Assembly (NCBI GenBank): GCA_021838945.1
Contig: JAKCCH010000025.1
Location: 1 to 35,534 of the forward strand
Length of the DNA: 35,534 bases
Direction: 5' to 3'
Source of the DNA: Actinomycetes bacterium
GTDB taxonomy: Bacteria; Actinomycetota; Acidimicrobiia; Acidimicrobiales; Bog-793
In this document: one piece after another, positions 31,728 through 35,534 of the stretch
Numbering within the stretch: position 1 is the stretch's first letter
Layout: every line of letters begins with the position of its first letter
The notes under the pieces: generated by a model
Databases searched by the model: none
What the model was told of the DNA's origin: nothing
The model's input: the letters and a program-made list of their open reading frames with translations, nothing else
Made by a program: the position numbers and the translations under genes

Positions 31728-34598
31728 ATGCCTCAGACGACCCATTCCGAGCAGCCGTCGGGACCGGCCGGCGAGGCGTTCGCGATGACGGCGGGCAACC
31801 CCTCCACACCGGTGCCGACACCCCACGCCGTCCTCGTCGTCGGCATGCATCGGAGCGGCACCTCCGCCACCGCCTCCGCTCTCGGCGAGCTCGGTCTCGT
31901 GCTGCCGCGGGAGGACGATCTGCTGGGCGCCAGCTTGGGCAACGAGCGTGGGCACTTCGAGAGCCGGTCCCTGCTCGCCTTGTCCGACCGGATCCTCGCC
32001 GCGCTCGGCCGCAGTTGGGACGATCCACCCGAGGCAGGCGAGGTCGAGGAGGAGCTCGATCGCCTCGTCGAGCGGTTCGGTGACGAGGCGCCCGGCGCCT
32101 TCGAAGCGGCGTTCGAGGCACCCGACCGGGCCGTCGTCTGGAAGGACCCTCGCACCGCTGTGCTGCTGCCGTTCTGGCGAACGGTCCTGCGTCGGCCGAT
32201 CGTCGCCGTCCTCGTCACCCGTGACCCGCTCGCTGTTGCCCGCTCCCTCGCCCGGCGAAACGTCATCCCCCTCCCCACCGCCCTCTCCCTCTACGAGCGC
32301 TACTGCCGACTGGCCCTGACCGGGTTGTCGGGGGTGCCCTGCTACGTCGCAGAATTCGAGGACTCGCTCGAGCACCCCGAGCAATGGCGGGCTCGGGTGG
32401 CGGCGTGGCTGGGCGGGCTCGGGATCGCTGCGCGCGCCAGCACCGACAACGGCACGAGCAGCGAGACCGGCAGCGGCAGCGGCAGCGACAACGGCAGCGG
32501 CGGCGAGACCCGGGTGAGCCAAGGCGCCGCGCACCGAGGTGCCGTGCCCTTCGACGCCTCCCTTCGCCACGAACGTCCGAGTGGTGCGAGCGACACCGCG
32601 GTGCTCCCCGAGCAGCGGAAGATCTTCGACGCCATCGTCGCCATGCGCGGTCCGCACGAGGCCTTCACGCCACCCGAGCTCGGCCCGGAGTCGTCGTGGG
32701 CGACCAACGACTTGCGCCACCGTCACAATCTCAACCGCCTGTGGCAGGGGTTCGAGTGGATCGGGTGGGAGATGGCCCGCTTGCCGGTGCCGCCGGCCGT
32801 CGACCGGCCCGTGATCGAGGGTGCCCGGTACCCGAAGGACGCGACCGACGACGAGGCCCGGTACCACGCCTGGCTCCGCCAGCGCGGCGAGGCGACCCAC
32901 ATCGGATCGGGCGAGGGCCTCCCGAAGGCGGCGACGCGGGCGCCCTCGGGATCCCGGCCGCGCTTCTCGGTCGTCGTCCCCGCCTATCGGCCTCCCCTCT
33001 GGGCGATCGACCGTTGTGTGGGCTCTGTCCTCCTGCAGGACTACGCCGGCTGGGAGCTCGTGATCGTGGACGATGCTTCCGGCGACGAGGCGCTCTCGGG
33101 GAGGCTCCGCCGGATCGAGGACGTCGACCCACGCATCACAGTGAGGGCTCGCCCCGAGAACGGGGGCATCTCCGCCGCGACGAATGAGGGGGTTGGCGGG
33201 GCGGGTGGGGAATGGGTCGTGTTTCTCGACCATGACGACGAGCTGCCGCCCTGGGCTCTCCGCCGGCTCGCGTCGGTCATCGATGACGCTCCGGCGGCGC
33301 GCCTCGTGTACTCGGACGAGGACAAGATCGACGAGTCGGGACGGCGCCACATGCCGGCCTTCAAGCCCGACTGGTCCCCCGACCTGTTGCTGTCGAACGC
33401 ATACATGTGCCATGTCCTCGTCGTGCGCCGGGACCTGTTCGACGAAGTAGGGGGTCTGCGCTCCGAGTTCGACGGTGCCCAGGACTACGACCTGATGCTG
33501 CGGGCGACCGAGCGCCTCGGGGACGGCGAGATCGTCCACGTGCCCGAGACCCTGTACCACTGGCGGACGCTCACCGGCTCGGCGTCGGGGGATCCGAACG
33601 CCAAGCCCTGGGCATTCGAGGCGGGTCGCCGAGCGGTCGAGGACGCCGTACGGCGACGTGGCATCGAGGCCACCGTGGACTCGCATCCCCGCGTGCCCGG
33701 CAGCTACTTCGTGCGCCGGGCCGTCGCCGGGCGGCCGCTCGTGAGCGCCATCATCCCGTTCCGGGACGAGCCGGCGCTCCTCGCCGCCTGCTACCGAGCC
33801 TTCGTTCATTCGCCCGGTCACGACGAGTTCGAGCTGCTCCTCGTCGACAACGACTCTGCCCTGCCGGAGACCCAGGCCGTCGCCGCCCGCCTCGCGGAAG
33901 ACCCGCGGGTGCGCCTGCTCGAGGCTCCGGGCCCGTTCGACTGGGTGAAGATCAACAACGAGGCGGCAGGCAAGGCACGCGGAGACGTGCTGTTGTTCAT
34001 GAACAACGACGTCGAGGCTTGCTCCTCCGATTGGCTCGCCCACCTCGTGGCACAGGCACAGCGGGAGGAGGTCGGCGCCGTAGGCGCCCGGTTGCTGTTC
34101 CCCGACGGGAGCATCCAGCATGGCGGGGTGGCCGTCGGTGTGTGCTGGGGAGCGGCGCACATCCAGCAAGGGCTCGACGGGACGAGACCCGGCTACCTCT
34201 CGAGCGTGTCGGTCGTGCGCAACACCTCGGCCGTGACGGGCGCCTGCATGATGTCACGGCGGTCGGTCTTCGAGTCCCTCGGCGGCTTCGACGAGTCGTT
34301 GCCGGTCGCGTTCAACGACATCGACTACTGCCTGAGGCTGCGGGAAGCGGGCTACCTGATCGTGTACACACCGCTCGCGGAGCTCGTCCATCACGAGTCG
34401 AAGAGCCGCGGGCACACCGACGACGCCAAGGAGCTCCCCTACTTCCGCAAGAGGTGGCGGGAGATCCTGCTCGACGGCGATCCCTACTACAACCCGAACC
34501 TGGGCCGGTTCGACTCGTTCTGCCGGCTACCCAACGAGGAGGACGAGGAGCGATGGCAGACCTTCCGGTCGATGCTCGACGTGTCGTCGACGAGCTGA
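31728..34598 (+). CDS. Sulfotransferase-like domain fused to two GT2 glycosyltransferase domains
   Basis: N-terminal VLVVGMHRSGTSATASALGELGLVLPREDD; middle RFSVVVPAYRPPLWAIDRCVGSVLLQDYAGWELVIVDDASGDEA...VFLDHDDELPPWAL...; C-terminal VSAIIPFRDEPALLAACYRAF...LLLVDNDSA...LLFMNNDVEA...GGFDESLPVAFNDIDYCLRLREAGY. Confidence 0.9.
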   Translation: MPQTTHSEQPSGPAGEAFAMTAGNPSTPVPTPHAVLVVGMHRSGTSATASALGELGLVLPREDDLLGASLGNERGHFESRSLLALSDRILAALGRSWDDPPEAGEVEEELDRLVERFGDEAPGAFEAAFEAPDRAVVWKDPRTAVLLPFWRTVLRRPIVAVLVTRDPLAVARSLARRNVIPLPTALSLYERYCRLALTGLSGVPCYVAEFEDSLEHPEQWRARVAAWLGGLGIAARASTDNGTSSETGSGSGSDNGSGGETRVSQGAAHRGAVPFDASLRHERPSGASDTAVLPEQRKIFDAIVAMRGPHEAFTPPELGPESSWATNDLRHRHNLNRLWQGFEWIGWEMARLPVPPAVDRPVIEGARYPKDATDDEARYHAWLRQRGEATHIGSGEGLPKAATRAPSGSRPRFSVVVPAYRPPLWAIDRCVGSVLLQDYAGWELVIVDDASGDEALSGRLRRIEDVDPRITVRARPENGGISAATNEGVGGAGGEWVVFLDHDDELPPWALRRLASVIDDAPAARLVYSDEDKIDESGRRHMPAFKPDWSPDLLLSNAYMCHVLVVRRDLFDEVGGLRSEFDGAQDYDLMLRATERLGDGEIVHVPETLYHWRTLTGSASGDPNAKPWAFEAGRRAVEDAVRRRGIEATVDSHPRVPGSYFVRRAVAGRPLVSAIIPFRDEPALLAACYRAFVHSPGHDEFELLLVDNDSALPETQAVAARLAEDPRVRLLEAPGPFDWVKINNEAAGKARGDVLLFMNNDVEACSSDWLAHLVAQAQREEVGAVGARLLFPDGSIQHGGVAVGVCWGAAHIQQGLDGTRPGYLSSVSVVRNTSAVTGACMMSRRSVFESLGGFDESLPVAFNDIDYCLRLREAGYLIVYTPLAELVHHESKSRGHTDDAKELPYFRKRWREILLDGDPYYNPNLGRFDSFCRLPNEEDEERWQTFRSMLDVSSTS

Positions 34599-34993
34599 CA
34601 GCGATACGCCAGGCAGCCGGCATGTCGCCGCGGAGCTGGAGCCCGTCGGAGACCTTCGAGGGGGTGCTCATCGAGGCGACCCAGCCGCTCGTGCACGAGA
34701 GCCAGCACGTCGAGTGGCTGCACCGGAACTGGGACCTCGGTGCACTGCTCGCCCCTCCCCCCGCCCGTGGTGTGAAGGGGCTGGTCCGGCGCATCGTGCA
34801 CCGCCTCGTCATGGCCGTCATGGCACCGTACTTCGCCCGGCTGCAGGACTATCTCGGCGTGAACGTGCGCGCCATCGACGCCGTCAGCAAGCGGGTGGAC
34901 GAGATCGGCACGAACCAGCTGAGGCTGATCGGCGCCGTGCGGCGCGACATGATCGACTTCGCTCACAACGTCGACAAGCGGCTCGATGGGTGA
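34553..34993 (+). CDS. Small conserved hypothetical protein in glycosyltransferase cluster
   Basis: MADLPVDARRVVDELTAIRQAAGMSPRSWSPSETFEGVLIEATQPLVHESQHVEWLHRNWDLG...VNVRAIDAVSKRVDEIGTNQLRLIGAVRRDMIDFAHNVDKRLDG; overlaps the upstream 3' end by 46 bp. Confidence 0.75.
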   Translation: MADLPVDARRVVDELTAIRQAAGMSPRSWSPSETFEGVLIEATQPLVHESQHVEWLHRNWDLGALLAPPPARGVKGLVRRIVHRLVMAVMAPYFARLQDYLGVNVRAIDAVSKRVDEIGTNQLRLIGAVRRDMIDFAHNVDKRLDG

Positions 34994-35534
34994 GAGCGAG
35001 GGAGAGCCTGGAGTTGGGGACGGCCGCCTGCATGTCGCCGTCGTCACGCCCTCCTTCGGCACGGGCTGGGGCGAGCGAGCGGACGCGGTCCGTCTCGTCG
35101 CCGGCGCGCTCGCGCTCACAGCCGACGTCACGATCGTCAGCCTCGACGACCGCTCCAATCCGGCCACCCGGCCGCCCGAGATACGGGAGGACGGGATCTT
35201 CCCGGTCCACTCGGTCGGTGCCTCGCCGTCCCGGCCACGCCTGGTCGACGTGCTCGACACGGCGCTCTCGTATCCGGCCGTCGGCGCGTCGGCCCGGTCA
35301 GCCGTCTTGCCGGAGATCGCGTCCCGGCGCCTGCTGGCGATCGACGCCCAGCCGTCGCCCGAGGCGGTCAGAGTGCTGGATCAGCTCGCGCCGGACGTCG
35401 TCCTGCTCGCGGGAGTCGAGACGCTCTGGCTTCCGGAGGCACTGCCTCTCGGTCCGGCGCGACCACGTGTGGTCCTGCTGCCGCTGCTCGGCGACGACGC
35501 TCGACTCGAGTCTCCCGCACTGGCACAGCTTGCC
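34986..35534 (+). CDS. Glycosyltransferase family 4-like protein, N-terminal part (runs off window)
   Basis: MGESEGEPGVGDGRLHVAVVTPSFGTGWGERADAVRLVAGALALTADVTIVSLDD...; open to the window end; 8-bp overlap with the upstream gene. Confidence 0.65.
   Translation, partial: MGESEGEPGVGDGRLHVAVVTPSFGTGWGERADAVRLVAGALALTADVTIVSLDDRSNPATRPPEIREDGIFPVHSVGASPSRPRLVDVLDTALSYPAVGASARSAVLPEIASRRLLAIDAQPSPEAVRVLDQLAPDVVLLAGVETLWLPEALPLGPARPRVVLLPLLGDDARLESPALAQLA

Noticed and set aside
32719-32733. AATCTCAACC half-site in the GT2 fusion gene, and GGTTGAGATC at about 10781 in mocR
   Set aside because: No matching opposite arm at 40-bp distance; explained by coding sequence (HNLN, VEIA).
31665-34169. 834-aa minus-strand ORF
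   Set aside because: Antisense shadow of the sulfotransferase/GT2 gene; composition is R/G/A/H-rich with no domain motif. Long spurious antisense ORFs are expected at this GC content.

Overview
High-GC (about 70%) chromosomal window, gene content typical of an Actinomycetota / Acidimicrobiia-like genome (inference from GC, codon usage and gene families). About 26 protein-coding genes are supportable: a secreted beta-helix protein (partial), cyclopropane-fatty-acid synthase, S53 sedolisin, YcaQ-type winged-helix protein, Sir2 deacetylase, enoyl-CoA hydratase, ketopantoate-reductase family protein, Dtd, a PPOX / MocR divergent pair, a three-gene operon built on tandem YbjQ-like domains, a nitroreductase, thiolase, Lgt-like protein, a MarR/YceI divergent pair, MFS and DoxX-like membrane proteins, a ferritin-like / ECF-sigma / zinc anti-sigma operon with a divergent secreted protein, type-B carboxylesterase, NlpC/P60 hydrolase, acyltransferase, SDR epimerase, GNAT, and the start of a glycosyltransferase cluster with a sulfotransferase-GT2-GT2 fusion. 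One tRNA gene (anticodon UAA, class I shape) is on the minus strand. The two strongest unexplained signals are: (1) a ~600-nt ORF-poor interval (about 14650-15250) with at least six GNRA-capped hairpins and a ~50-nt repeated double-hairpin module, a candidate large structured ncRNA; (2) a family of five elements, each exactly 40 bp, with GGTTGAGAYT...ARTCTCAACC inverted ends, three clustered at 27221-27412, one between convergent genes, and one embedded in-frame in dtd. All assignments are by eye from sequence; no database search was run.
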